Shown here: one piece after another, positions 35,016 through 44,066 of the stretch
How positions within the stretch are numbered: the stretch's first letter is position 1
Layout of the letters: the number at the start of each line of letters is the position of its first letter
Source of the DNA: Streptomyces sp. ICBB 8177
GTDB lineage: Bacteria; Actinomycetota; Actinomycetes; Streptomycetales; Streptomycetaceae
DNA: 64,000 bases
Assembly (NCBI RefSeq): GCF_003144095.1
Contig: NZ_NSKH01000018.1
Span: forward strand, 503,965-567,964
Direction: 5' to 3'
Program-made: the position numbers and the translations under genes
Notes under the pieces: model-generated
What the model was told of the DNA's origin: nothing
Databases searched by the model: none
What the model saw: the letters and a program-made list of their open reading frames with translations, nothing else

Positions 35016-36080
35016 TCACGGACTCGTCAGCACGTCCGCCAGGTCGTAGCCCACCGGCTCCTCCAGCTGGGCGAAGGTGCAACTGGACGGCTCGCGGTCC
35101 GGGCGCCAGCGGCGGAAGCGCGCCGTGTGCCGGAACCGGGTGCCCTGCATGTGGTCGTACGCCACCTCGCACACCCGCTCCGGGCGCAACGGGATCCACG
35201 ACAGGTCCTTGCGGCCGGTCCAGCGGCTCGGCGCGCCCGGCATCCGCCCGCCCGCGTGCGCCTCCTCGTCCGCCCACGCCTCCCACGGGTGCCCCGCCAC
35301 CGACTCCATCCGCGACGGCTCCAGCTCGGTCACCAGCTCCTCGCGCCTGCGCATGGGGAAGGACGCGCTGACGCCCACGTGCTGGAGCCGGCCGGCCTCG
35401 TCGTACAGCCCCAGCAGCAGCGATCCCACCACCGGGCCGCTCTTGTGCAGCCGGTAGCCCGCGACGACGCAGTCCGCGGTGCGTTCGTGCTTGACCTTGA
35501 CCATGACCCGCTCGTCCGGCCGGTACGCGCCGTCCAGCGGCTTGGCCACCACGCCGTCGAGCCCGGCCCCCTCGTACCGCCGGAACCACTCCTCGGCGAC
35601 GGCCACGTCGGTCGTCGCGGGCGCCACGAAGACCGGATCGTGCGCTCCTGCCAGCGCCTCGACCAGCGCCGCCCTGCGCTCGCGCAGCGGACGCTCCAGC
35701 AGCGAGGCGTCACCGAGCGCCAGCAGGTCGAAGGCGACGAAGGACGCGGGCGTGCGCTCCGCCAGCGTCCGCACCCGCGAGTCGGCCGGGTGGATGCGCT
35801 CCAGCAGCGCCTCGAACTCCAGCCGCCCGCCCAGCGCGATCACGATCTCGCCGTCCACCACGCAGCGTCGCGGCAGCGCCCGCCGCAGCGCCTCGGCCAG
35901 TTCGGGGAAGTAGCGGGTCAGCGGTCTGCCGTTGCGGCTGCCGATCTCCACCTCGTCGCCGTCCCGGAAGACGATGGCACGGAAGCCGTCCCACTTGGCC
36001 TCGTACTGCATGCCCGGCGGGATGCGCGCCGCCGCCTTCGCCAGCATCGGCAGCACCGGCGGCATGACCGGAAGGTCCAT
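35016..36080 (-). CDS. ATP-dependent DNA ligase (LigC-like)
   Basis: The product has 354 residues from ATG 36080. The adenylated lysine is Lys29 in EAKWDGFRA. Later motifs are GSRNGRPLT, DGEIVI, FVAFDLLAL, GVVAKPLDG, and VMVKVKH. The OB-fold region ends in RFRHTARFRRWRPD. This is the stand-alone actinobacterial ligase class (LigC), which seals RNA/DNA hybrids and gaps and cooperates with the stand-alone LigD polymerase domain. Its gene is divergent from that polymerase gene across only 76 bp. Confidence 0.9.
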   Translation of the reverse strand: MDLPVMPPVLPMLAKAAARIPPGMQYEAKWDGFRAIVFRDGDEVEIGSRNGRPLTRYFPELAEALRRALPRRCVVDGEIVIALGGRLEFEALLERIHPADSRVRTLAERTPASFVAFDLLALGDASLLERPLRERRAALVEALAGAHDPVFVAPATTDVAVAEEWFRRYEGAGLDGVVAKPLDGAYRPDERVMVKVKHERTADCVVAGYRLHKSGPVVGSLLLGLYDEAGRLQHVGVSASFPMRRREELVTELEPSRMESVAGHPWEAWADEEAHAGGRMPGAPSRWTGRKDLSWIPLRPERVCEVAYDHMQGTRFRHTARFRRWRPDREPSSCTFAQLEEPVGYDLADVLTSP

Positions 36081-36156
36081 GCCCCGATTGTGCGGCCGGC
36101 CGCCGGTGCCCGCCCGCCGGGAGGCGCCGCGCACGGGGCCGTCCTACCGTTGGGTC

Positions 36157-37161
36157 ATGGCTGAGGCGATCGAGCTGACGGTCGGGGAACGCGTCGTGCG
36201 CCTGTCCAACCCGGGCAAGGTGTACTTCCCCGAGCCCGGCTTCACCAAGCTCGACGTCGCCCGGTACTACATCGCCGTCGCCGACGGTGTGCTGCGCGCG
36301 CTGCGCGACCGGCCGACGACGCTGGAGCGCTACCCGGACGGCGTCGGCGGCGAGTCGTTCTTCCAGAAGCGAGCCCCCAAGGGGCTGCCCGAGTGGATCC
36401 CCACCGGCCGCATCGCCTTCCCCTCCGGGCGCTTCGCCGACGAGATCTGCCCCACCGAGCCGGCCGCCGTGGTGTGGGCGGCCAACCTCGGCTGCCTGAC
36501 CTTCCACCCCTGGCCGGTGCGCCGCCGGGACGTCGACCACCCCGACGAACTGCGCATCGACCTCGACCCGCAGCCCGGCACCGACTACGGCGACGCCGTG
36601 CGCGCCGCCGGTGAACTGCGCGGGCTGCTGGACGAGTTGGGGCTGCGCGGCTGGCCGAAGACCTCCGGCGGCCGGGGGCTGCACGTCTTCGTGCCGATCC
36701 GGCCGGAGTGGACCTTCACCCAGGTGCGGCGCGCGGCCATCGCGGTCGCGCGCGAACTGGAGCGCCGGATGCCGGAGCGGGTGACCACCTCGTGGTGGAA
36801 GGAGACCCGCGGCTCCAAGATCTTCGTCGACTACAACCAGACCGCGCGGGACCGCACCATCGCCTCCGCCTACTCCGTCCGGCCCCGCCCGCACGCCCCG
36901 GTCTCCGCGCCGCTGCGCTGGGAGGAGGTGCCGGACGCCCGCCCCCGCGACTTCGACCTGCGCACCATGCCGGAGCGGTACGCACGCCTCGGCGACGTCC
37001 ACGCCGACATGGACGAGCACGCCTTCGGCCTGGAGGCGGCGCTGGAACTTGCCGCCCGCGACGAACGCGAACACGGGCTGGGCGACCTGCCCTATCCGCC
37101 CGACCACCCGAAGATGGCGGGCGAGCCGAAGCGCGTGCAGCCCAGCCGTGCCAAACACTGA
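36157..37161 (+). CDS. LigD-type polymerase/primase domain protein (LigPol)
   Basis: The product has 334 residues from ATG 36157. TACCGT (36145-36150) 6 nt upstream and no ribosome site suggest a leaderless transcript. Primase-polymerase motifs: LRIDLDPQPG with the two metal aspartates, SGGRGLHVFVPI with Ser and His, and SKIFVDYNQ with the third Asp. The start LSNPGKVYFPE is the usual LigD-Pol N terminus. It adds ribonucleotides at NHEJ gaps. It is physically split from the PE and ligase modules at 12.2-13.9 kb. Confidence 0.92.
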   Translation: MAEAIELTVGERVVRLSNPGKVYFPEPGFTKLDVARYYIAVADGVLRALRDRPTTLERYPDGVGGESFFQKRAPKGLPEWIPTGRIAFPSGRFADEICPTEPAAVVWAANLGCLTFHPWPVRRRDVDHPDELRIDLDPQPGTDYGDAVRAAGELRGLLDELGLRGWPKTSGGRGLHVFVPIRPEWTFTQVRRAAIAVARELERRMPERVTTSWWKETRGSKIFVDYNQTARDRTIASAYSVRPRPHAPVSAPLRWEEVPDARPRDFDLRTMPERYARLGDVHADMDEHAFGLEAALELAARDEREHGLGDLPYPPDHPKMAGEPKRVQPSRAKH

Positions 37162-37207
37162 CCACCGCCGCGGACCGGCCGGGGCGCTCGACGCCTGGAG
37201 GACGCGC

Positions 37208-38374
37208 ATGGCCGAACGGGCCGCCGTGCAGCGCAGGCTGCCACCGCTGCTGCTCACCAACCGCTCGCGGTGGCTCGTGACCTGCGCCTACCTGCTGATC
37301 GTGGCAGCGGTCGTCGCCGACGTGATCACCGGCCCGCGTTCGACCTTCTCGCCCCTGCTGGCCGCGGTGCCGGTGCTGGCGGCGACCTCCACCCGCAGGG
37401 CGTGGGTACCGCTGCTGAGCGGGGTGGCCGCGGTCGTGGTGGTGGGGGTGCTGGCGGCGCTCAACGGCGACGTGCCGACGGTGGTCCACGTGACCTCCGC
37501 CGTCACCGTGCTCGCGGTGACCTTCACCAGCACCGCCACCGTCGTGCTGGTGACCGCCCGCGAACGGGAGCTGGCCACCGTGCGGACGGTCGCCGAGGCC
37601 GCCCAGCAGGCGCTGCTGCGCCCGGTGCCGCCGCGCGTCGGCGGACTGCGGGTGGCGGTGCGTTACCTGGCGGCAGCCGCCGAGGCGAAGATCGGCGGGG
37701 ATCTGTACGAGGTCGTGCGGACGCCGTTCGGCGTGCGGGTCCTCCTGGGCGACGTACGCGGCAACGGCCTGGCGGCGGTCAACACCGCGGCCGACGTGCT
37801 GGGCGTCTTCCGCGACGCGGCGCTGAGCGAACCCGATCTCGCGGACGTCGCGGGACGCCTCGACGCGGCGCTCGCGCGGCGGCCGGAGACCCGTGACCAG
37901 GCGACCGCCGAGTTCGTCACCGCAGTGCTGCTCACCTTCCCCGACGAGCGGCGGCCCGCCGAGATCGTCAACTGCGGCCACCCGCCGCCGCTGATCCGGC
38001 ACGGCGGACGGGTGACCGAGGTGCGCCCGCCCGCGTACTGCCCGCCGCTGGCCCTGCTCGGCATGGTCGGCGGACGCTACCCGGTCAGCCCGCTGCGTCT
38101 GGACGGTGACGGGATGCTGTTGCTGTACACCGACGGGGTCTCCGAGGCGCGCGACGAACAGGGGCGCTTCTACCCGCTGGCCCCGCGGCTGGCGGGCATG
38201 GACGAGTCCGACCCCGACGCGCTCCTCGACCGTCTGCTGCGGGACGTGACGCGCTACGCGGGCGGCGGACTCGGCGACGACGCGGCGGTGCTCGCCGTGT
38301 GCCGGGAGCCGGCCCACCACGCGCCGTCCATCCTGCCCCGGCACGTCACGGGCCGCGCCCGCGACCAGGACTGA
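37208..38374 (+). CDS. Membrane-anchored SpoIIE-type PP2C phosphatase
   Basis: The product has 388 residues from ATG 37208, with gaggac upstream. Three to four membrane helices (about residues 22-115) are followed by a short linker helix and the SpoIIE/PP2C domain: KIGGDLYEVV, LGDVRGNGLAAV, and GLGDDAAVLAV with the metal aspartates. Such enzymes dephosphorylate anti-anti-sigma factors in Streptomyces stress and development networks. No sigma or anti-sigma gene is adjacent. No GAF or PAS sensor is present, so the signal probably enters through the membrane part. Confidence 0.88.
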   Translation: MAERAAVQRRLPPLLLTNRSRWLVTCAYLLIVAAVVADVITGPRSTFSPLLAAVPVLAATSTRRAWVPLLSGVAAVVVVGVLAALNGDVPTVVHVTSAVTVLAVTFTSTATVVLVTARERELATVRTVAEAAQQALLRPVPPRVGGLRVAVRYLAAAAEAKIGGDLYEVVRTPFGVRVLLGDVRGNGLAAVNTAADVLGVFRDAALSEPDLADVAGRLDAALARRPETRDQATAEFVTAVLLTFPDERRPAEIVNCGHPPPLIRHGGRVTEVRPPAYCPPLALLGMVGGRYPVSPLRLDGDGMLLLYTDGVSEARDEQGRFYPLAPRLAGMDESDPDALLDRLLRDVTRYAGGGLGDDAAVLAVCREPAHHAPSILPRHVTGRARDQD

Positions 38375-38412
38375 GGCCCGCCCTCAGCGTGCCGTCGCAG
38401 GCCCGGTGGACG

Positions 38413-39261
38413 TCACCGGGAGCCCGCCGGGGCGGCCGGGACCACCAGCGGGGTGCCGGTCTCCGGGTCCTCGATGACCCGGCACGGCAGGTCGAAGACG
38501 CGCTCCACCAGCTCCGCGGTCACCACGTCGCCGGGCGCGCCCTCGGCCACCACCTCGCCCGCTCGCATCGCGATGAGGTGGGTGGCGTACCGGGCCGCCT
38601 GGTTGAGGTCGTGCAGCACCGCGACCAGGGTGCGCTCCTGCTCCCGGTGCAGCCGGGCGCACAGGTCGAGCACCTCCACCTGGTGCGCGATGTCCAGGAA
38701 CGTCGTCGGCTCGTCGAGCAGCAGCAGCGGTGTCTCCTGCGCGAGCGCGGTGGCCAGCCACACCCGCTGGCGCTGGCCGCCCGACAGCTCGTCCACGTAA
38801 CGGCCGGCGAGACCGGCCACGCCGGTCGCCGCCATCGACTCGGCCACCACCCGCTCGTCCCGCTCCGACCACTGGCGCAGCAGCCGCTGGTGCGGATACC
38901 GGCCGCGGGCCACCAGGTCGGCGACCGTGATGCCCTCCGGCGCGGTGGAGCTCTGCGGCAGCAGGCCGAGGCGGCGGGCGACCAGCCGGGCCGGCAGCGA
39001 GGTGATGACCTCGCCGTCCAGGTGCACGGCCCCCCGCGAGGGCTTCAGCAGCCGGGCGAAGGCCCGCAACAGGGTCGACTTCCCACAGGCGTTGGGGCCC
39101 ACGATGACGGTGAAGGACCGGTCGGGTATGGACACCGACAGCGCCTCGGAGATGACGCGGTCGCCGTAGCGCAGGGTCACCTCCCGTGCGGACAGCCGGG
39201 ATTCGCCCGCGAAGGGCTCCTCGGCGGTCGTCGTGGGCGGAAGTCCGGTCGCGGTGTCCAT
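38413..39261 (-). CDS. Siderophore ABC transporter ATPase (FecE/FepC type)
   Basis: The product has 282 residues. Walker A is GPNACGKSTLL, the signature is LSGGQRQRV and Walker B is LLLLDEPTTFLD. The Q-loop (LLPQSST) and H-loop (LHDLNQA) are typical of FecE/FhuC ATPases. It should power the two FecCD permeases encoded at 44.1-46.3 kb. It is divergent from the siderophore-interacting protein gene, with an iron box between them. The first 25 residues are a non-conserved extension. Confidence 0.92.
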   Translation of the reverse strand: MDTATGLPPTTTAEEPFAGESRLSAREVTLRYGDRVISEALSVSIPDRSFTVIVGPNACGKSTLLRAFARLLKPSRGAVHLDGEVITSLPARLVARRLGLLPQSSTAPEGITVADLVARGRYPHQRLLRQWSERDERVVAESMAATGVAGLAGRYVDELSGGQRQRVWLATALAQETPLLLLDEPTTFLDIAHQVEVLDLCARLHREQERTLVAVLHDLNQAARYATHLIAMRAGEVVAEGAPGDVVTAELVERVFDLPCRVIEDPETGTPLVVPAAPAGSR

Positions 39262-39332
39262 AACGAGGGTTCCTTGTCCGTCCGTGCGTCTGCTGCGGTC
39301 GGCCGCCCGGAAGGGGGCCCGGCAAGGAAGTG

Positions 39333-39345
39333 TAGGCTAACCTAA
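39333..39345. promoter_or_regulatory. Iron box (IdeR/DmdR-type) between FecE and SIP genes
   Basis: TAGGCTAACCTAA matches positions 7-19 of the IdeR/DmdR consensus TTAGGTTAGGCTAACCTAA exactly, while the left part is degenerate. It lies in the divergent gap and can control both genes under iron limitation. Confidence 0.8.
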
Positions 39346-39413
39346 CTTGCACGGGGTGGGTCGTGTTGCTGTGCATCGCGCCGCCCCGACCCCACGGACC
39401 TGGAGGTACGCCC

Positions 39414-40235
39414 ATGGCCGTCTCGGCCACCGCCACCCCGCTTCGAGCGGCCTTCCGCCTCTTCCCGGTCCGGGTGGAGCGGACCCGGCGGCTCACGCCG
39501 CACATGGTCCGCGTCACCTTCGCCGGTCCGTCCCTCGACGGGTTCCACAACGGCGGGTACGACCAGCGCGGGAAGGTGCTGCTGCCCAGGCCCGGGCAGC
39601 GGGAACCGGTGACGCCGCCGGACGCCGACACCCTCGGGTGGTACGAGGCGTGGAAGCGGATGCCGGCCGAGGACCGCCCGGTCATGCGGACGTACACCAT
39701 TCGCGCGCAGCGTGCCGAACAGGCCGAAGTGGACATCGACTTCGCGCTCCATGGCACCCTCGGCCCCGCGTCGCGCTGGGCCGCCGAGTGCGCCCCCGGT
39801 GACCGCGTCCTGCTCTGCGGCCCGGCGCGGCCGGGTGCGGGCGGCGTCGACTTCCAGCCGCCCGCCGGAACCGGTCAGGTGCTGCTCGCGGGCGACGAGA
39901 CCGCGCTGCCCGCCGTCGCCGCGATCCTGGATGCCCTGCCCGCCTCGCTGCCCGTCCGGGTCTTCGTCGAGGTCGCGGGGCCACGGGAGGAACAGCCGCT
40001 GTCCCGCGCGGCCGACGTGCGCTGGCTGCACCGCCACCACGGCTCGCCGGGCCTGCTGGAGGCGGTCCGCGGCGCCGAGCTGCCGCTTGACGCCCAGCCG
40101 TACGCCTGGCTCGCCGGAGAGGCCTCCGCCATCCGCGAGCTGCGCCGCCACCTGGTGGGCGAACGCGGGCTGGACAAGCGGTCGGTGTGCTTCAAGGGGT
40201 ACTGGCGGGCGGGACTCACGGAGGACGATGCCTGA
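39414..40235 (+). CDS. Siderophore-interacting protein (FAD-dependent ferric-siderophore reductase)
   Basis: The product has 273 residues from ATG 39414 (tggaggtacgccc upstream). FAD-binding motif RTYTIRAQR and the SIP C-terminal domain (LAGDETALPAVAAIL, WLAGEASAIRELRRHL, FKGYWRAG) are present. These enzymes release iron from imported ferric siderophores by NAD(P)H-driven reduction in the cytoplasm. It converges with the exporter-fold ABC operon across a terminator. A free-standing SIP beside an exporter-fold ABC pair recalls mycobacterial IrtAB, where a SIP domain is fused to IrtA. Confidence 0.92.
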   Translation: MAVSATATPLRAAFRLFPVRVERTRRLTPHMVRVTFAGPSLDGFHNGGYDQRGKVLLPRPGQREPVTPPDADTLGWYEAWKRMPAEDRPVMRTYTIRAQRAEQAEVDIDFALHGTLGPASRWAAECAPGDRVLLCGPARPGAGGVDFQPPAGTGQVLLAGDETALPAVAAILDALPASLPVRVFVEVAGPREEQPLSRAADVRWLHRHHGSPGLLEAVRGAELPLDAQPYAWLAGEASAIRELRRHLVGERGLDKRSVCFKGYWRAGLTEDDA

Positions 40236-40283
40236 CTTGCCGTCATGCTGCTTGCACAGCTGCTGATTTGGCCGCAGGTCGAC

Positions 40284-40324
40284 GACCGGCGGTCGCCCCC
40301 GAACGCGGGGAGCGGCCGCCGGTC
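40284..40324. terminator. Bidirectional terminator between SIP and ABC genes
   Basis: Inverted repeat GACCGGCGG (40284-40292) with CCGCCGGTC (40316-40324). The inner cgccccc/ggggagcg bases extend the stem. It separates the convergent SIP and ABC genes. Confidence 0.7.
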
Positions 40325-40332
40325 TCCGCGTC

Positions 40333-42156
40333 TCAGCCGCGCGCCCCCGACCACGCCTCCCACAGCGCCGCGTAGCGTCCGCCCGTGGCCACCAGTTCGT
40401 CGTGAGTGCCCTGTTCCACGATCCGGCCGCCCTCCATCATCAGGACCCGGTCGGCCCGTACCGCCTGCGTCAGCCGGTGGGCGACGACCAGCGCGGTGCG
40501 GCCCCGCAGGGCTCCTTCCGCCGCGGCCTCCAGAACCCGGGAGCCCGCGCTGCCCGCCTCCGCGGTCGCCTCGTCCAGCACCGCGACCGGCGGATCGGCC
40601 AACACCAGCCGCGCGAGCGCGAGTTGCTGCGCCCGCACCGGGGACAGGCGCATGCCGCCCTGCCCGACCCGGGTGCCGAGCCCCTCGGGCAGCTCCTCGG
40701 CCCAGGCCCGCGCGTCCACCGTCGCGAGCGCGTCCAGCAGTTCGGCGTCGGTGGCGTCCGGCCCGGCCAGCCGCAGGTCGTCACCGAGCGACCCGGCGAA
40801 GACGTGTGTCTCCTGGTTGACCAGCGCCACCGTCCGCCGTATCCGCCGCGCGGGCAGCTCGTCCTGCGGCACGCCACCCAGTCGCACCGTCCCCCCGGTA
40901 GGGCGGTGGACGCCCGCGACCAGCTTGGCCAGGGTGCTCTTGCCCGCGCCGGAGGTGCCGACCACGGCGACCCGCTCACCGGCGGCGATGTCGAGGTCGA
41001 CCGGGCCCATCACCTGATGGCCCGTCACGTAGGCGTGGGTCACGCCGCGCAGCGACACCGCCGGCTGGGACGGCGCCATGGAGAGCGCGTCGGGCAGAGT
41101 CTCGTCGTCGTCACCGCCGTGCGCCCCACCGCCCTCCGGCATCCGGGCCAGTCCCACCACCCGTGCCGCCGCCGCGCCCGCCGACTGCACGTCGTCCAAG
41201 GAGGACAGCAGCCCGTTGAGGGGATCGAAGAGCCGCGCGAAGTACAGGGCGGCGGCGCTCGCCGTGCCCATGCCCACACCATCGTGCCGGGTGAGCGCGT
41301 AGCCGGCCACCAGCAGCGCGCTCAGGCCGGTCCACTCCGCGCCGTTGAGCTTGCCGAAGAAGCGGGTGCCGATGCGGGTGGACGCCAACGCCAGGTCGCG
41401 CACCTCGCGGGAGCGGTCCCCGGCGAGCGCCAGCCGCCGCGCGGTCAGCCGGAAGGCTCGCACGGTGCGGACGCCGTCCACCGACTCCAGGATGGTCTGG
41501 GCCTGCGCGCCCTGGGCCACCCGCTCGGCCCGCCGCACCGGCCGCGAGTGGCGCAGCAGCCACCTGACCGCGTACCACTGGAGCGGCACCACCAGCAGCG
41601 ACGCCACGGCGAACCGCCAGTCGAGCAGTAGCAGCGCGACGAACGTCAGGGCGATCTGCAACGCGGCGTCCGCCAGTCGGGGCACCATCGCGCGCACCGC
41701 TTCTGCCAGGACCGAGACGTCGGCGCCGACCCGGGAGACCAGGTCCCCGGTGCCCGAGCGCTCCAGGAGCAGCGGGGTGGCCATCGCCCGCGACAGCGCG
41801 GTCTCCCGCAGGTCCGCGAGCATCTCCTCGCCGCCGCGCGCCACCAGGGCGTCGCCCCAGCCGCCCAGGACGGCCTGCGCGAGGCAGGCCACGGCGACGA
41901 CGGCCACCGGCGTGGTCGCCGCGGAGACCTCGTGGCCGCCCGCCGTCACCAGGTCGACCACCCGGCCCAGCGCGCGGGGGATCGCCAGGCCCGCGAGGAC
42001 GCCCGCGACCACCAGGGCCAGCGCGGCGAGCGGGACCCCGGGGCGCCTGCGTACCCGCTCCCACAGTTCGGCCCGCACCTCGGCGGAGGTGGCCGTGGGC
42101 AGCGACACCCGGTCGCTCACCGTCCCGTCGGCCCGTTCGGTCATGAGCGCGGTCAT
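40333..42156 (-). CDS. Exporter-fold ABC transporter, second subunit (catalytic Walker site)
   Basis: The 607 residues form one ABC type-1 membrane domain (about 30-330) fused to an ATPase. Walker A is intact ([14 protein letters not shown]), as is Walker B ([12 protein letters not shown]). The signature LSGGQ is replaced by LSPVR ([14 protein letters not shown]). It therefore complements its partner, which has an intact signature and a broken Walker A. The gene overlaps the partner by 4 bp (ATGA). It is the last gene of the fecCD-fecCD-ABC-ABC operon. It may export the siderophore or import its ferric form in the IrtAB manner. Confidence 0.9.
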   Translation of the reverse strand: MTALMTERADGTVSDRVSLPTATSAEVRAELWERVRRRPGVPLAALALVVAGVLAGLAIPRALGRVVDLVTAGGHEVSAATTPVAVVAVACLAQAVLGGWGDALVARGGEEMLADLRETALSRAMATPLLLERSGTGDLVSRVGADVSVLAEAVRAMVPRLADAALQIALTFVALLLLDWRFAVASLLVVPLQWYAVRWLLRHSRPVRRAERVAQGAQAQTILESVDGVRTVRAFRLTARRLALAGDRSREVRDLALASTRIGTRFFGKLNGAEWTGLSALLVAGYALTRHDGVGMGTASAAALYFARLFDPLNGLLSSLDDVQSAGAAAARVVGLARMPEGGGAHGGDDDETLPDALSMAPSQPAVSLRGVTHAYVTGHQVMGPVDLDIAAGERVAVVGTSGAGKSTLAKLVAGVHRPTGGTVRLGGVPQDELPARRIRRTVALVNQETHVFAGSLGDDLRLAGPDATDAELLDALATVDARAWAEELPEGLGTRVGQGGMRLSPVRAQQLALARLVLADPPVAVLDEATAEAGSAGSRVLEAAAEGALRGRTALVVAHRLTQAVRADRVLMMEGGRIVEQGTHDELVATGGRYAALWEAWSGARG

Positions 42157-43943
42157 GCCATCACCGCCATGCGGTACGAGGAGTTGTCACGGGTCAGTTC
42201 GCTGTGGGTGCCCTCGGCCCGCACCTCGCCGTCGTGCAGGAGCACGACGCGGCCGCAGATCTGGAGCAGGATCGGGCTGGTGGTGACCAGCACGGTGGTG
42301 CGGCCCTCGCGCATCGTGCGCAGGCCCTCGGCGACCTTGGCCTCGGTCGCCGCGTCCACCGCGGTGGTCGGCTCGTGCAACACCAGCACCGGTGGATCGG
42401 CGGCCAACGCCCGTGCCAGCGCGACCCGTTGACGCTGACCGCCGGACAGGGAACGGCCGCGTTCACCGATCGCCGAGTCCGCGCCGTCCGGCAGCGCCTC
42501 GATCACCTGGTCGGCGTCGGCCGCGGCCAGGGCGGCGGCCACCCGCCCGGGGGGTGCGGTATCGGCGACGCTCGCCACGTTCTCCTCCACCGTGCCGTCG
42601 AACAGGTCGCCTTCGTGGTCGGCGACCACCAACGCGGCGCGCGCGTCGTCCAGTCGCAGCCTCGCCAGCGGCACGCCGTCCAACTCGACCCGGCCCGAAT
42701 CCGGCCCGGCGCGCAGCGCCAGGACGTCCAGAAGCGCGGAGGCCTCGGCCGGTTCGGTGGCGGCGACGCCCAGCACGGTGCCCGCCGGAACGTGCAAGGA
42801 CAGGGCCTTCAGCGGGCCGTGGGACAGCCCGACCAGCGTCAGTTCACCGGCGGCCGGGCCGGCGAGCGCGCGGTCGCCGCCGGTCACCGCGTACGGCGCG
42901 GCGAGCAGGTCCGCCAGCCGCTTGGCCGAACCCCGCGCCCGCGCCCGCAAGCTCATCGCACCGCCGAAGCGGCCGCTGGGCCCGACCAGGAACTGCGCGA
43001 GGCCGACGGATGCCACGAACTCGCCCACCGAGAGGGTCCCCTCGACCGCGAAGCGCGCGCCGACCAGCGTGACGACGGCCAGGAAGAGCCCGTTGAGCAG
43101 GAGCGTCACGCCCTCGTACCCGGCCTCCCAGCGGGCGGCGCGCACGGTCGCGGCGAGCGCGGCTCGGCTGGCCCGGCGGTAGCGGCGCGTTCCGGCCGGT
43201 TCCGCGCCGAGGCCCTTGAGCACGCGCAGCCCGCGCATCAGATCGGCGGCCGTGCCCGTGGCCCGCGCCACCTGCGCCTGTTCGGCGGCGCCGCGCGCGC
43301 TCAACGGCTTGGCCAGCGACTTCGTGGCCCACAGCAGCGGCACCAGGCCGGCCAGCACCAGCAGTCCCAACGGCACGGACGTCAGCAGCAGCGCCACGGC
43401 ACCGAAGGCGAGCGCGGCGACCGCGCCGGCGCCCAGCACCCAGGAGCGGTTGCCGAGGGCGATGCGCAGGCTGTCGGCGGTGGCCGTGCTCAGCAGGGCA
43501 CCGGAGTCCGCGGTGGGACCGGCGAAGCCGCGCGGGTCGAGGACGCGGGCGAGGGCGACCATCCGCAGGTCGTGCGCGGCGCCCTGGCTGCCGTGCCGGT
43601 TGCACCGCCCCCCCAGCCGCATCGCCACCGTCAGCACCAGGAAGAGCGCCGCCAGCAGCCCGATCCACAGCGCGAGGTCGGCGGGCCCGCCGCGCCGCAC
43701 GGCGTGATCGACGACGGCGCCGATCATCACCGGTACGGCGGCTTCGCACATCTGGTGGATCGCGGTGAAGACCGCGGCGCCCACGATCCAGCGCCGCTGC
43801 CGGGCGTACGCCCAGCGCACGACGCCTTCCTCGGTGGGCTCGGGACCGGGCCCGGCGTCCCGGCGCGGAACGCTCCCGAGGCCCCGCCGCCGCTCCGGTA
43901 TGCCCACCGGTTCCTGTTCCGCCTCGGCCGTGCCGGCTGTCAT
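42153..43943 (-). CDS. Exporter-fold ABC transporter, first subunit (degenerate Walker site)
   Basis: The product has 596 residues, with a strong ribosome site (aaggagtggg). A type-1 membrane domain (about 35-340) is followed by an ATPase whose Walker A is lost: the P-loop position reads [15 protein letters not shown] with no GKS/T. Walker B has His instead of Asp ([12 protein letters not shown]). The signature [15 protein letters not shown] is perfect. It must pair with the next gene's product to form one working ATP site. It lies 123 bp after the second FecCD gene and is probably co-transcribed from the iron-boxed promoter at 46.27 kb. Confidence 0.9.
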   Translation of the reverse strand: MTAGTAEAEQEPVGIPERRRGLGSVPRRDAGPGPEPTEEGVVRWAYARQRRWIVGAAVFTAIHQMCEAAVPVMIGAVVDHAVRRGGPADLALWIGLLAALFLVLTVAMRLGGRCNRHGSQGAAHDLRMVALARVLDPRGFAGPTADSGALLSTATADSLRIALGNRSWVLGAGAVAALAFGAVALLLTSVPLGLLVLAGLVPLLWATKSLAKPLSARGAAEQAQVARATGTAADLMRGLRVLKGLGAEPAGTRRYRRASRAALAATVRAARWEAGYEGVTLLLNGLFLAVVTLVGARFAVEGTLSVGEFVASVGLAQFLVGPSGRFGGAMSLRARARGSAKRLADLLAAPYAVTGGDRALAGPAAGELTLVGLSHGPLKALSLHVPAGTVLGVAATEPAEASALLDVLALRAGPDSGRVELDGVPLARLRLDDARAALVVADHEGDLFDGTVEENVASVADTAPPGRVAAALAAADADQVIEALPDGADSAIGERGRSLSGGQRQRVALARALAADPPVLVLHEPTTAVDAATEAKVAEGLRTMREGRTTVLVTTSPILLQICGRVVLLHDGEVRAEGTHSELTRDNSSYRMAVMA

Positions 43944-44066
43944 CCCACTCCTTGCCGCTTGGTCATCACATTCGGTCGGTCGTACGGCCTTGACATGCCA
44001 GATGATTGACGCTCCATCACATGGCTGGCACCGCTGTGCCCGTGGCCGGCGCGTCCGCCGAGGCCT

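Noticed and set aside
40333-43943. Reading the ABC pair as drug exporters unrelated to iron
   Set aside because: Gene order in one operon with two FecCD permeases behind an iron box, and the adjacent SIP gene, favour an iron role.
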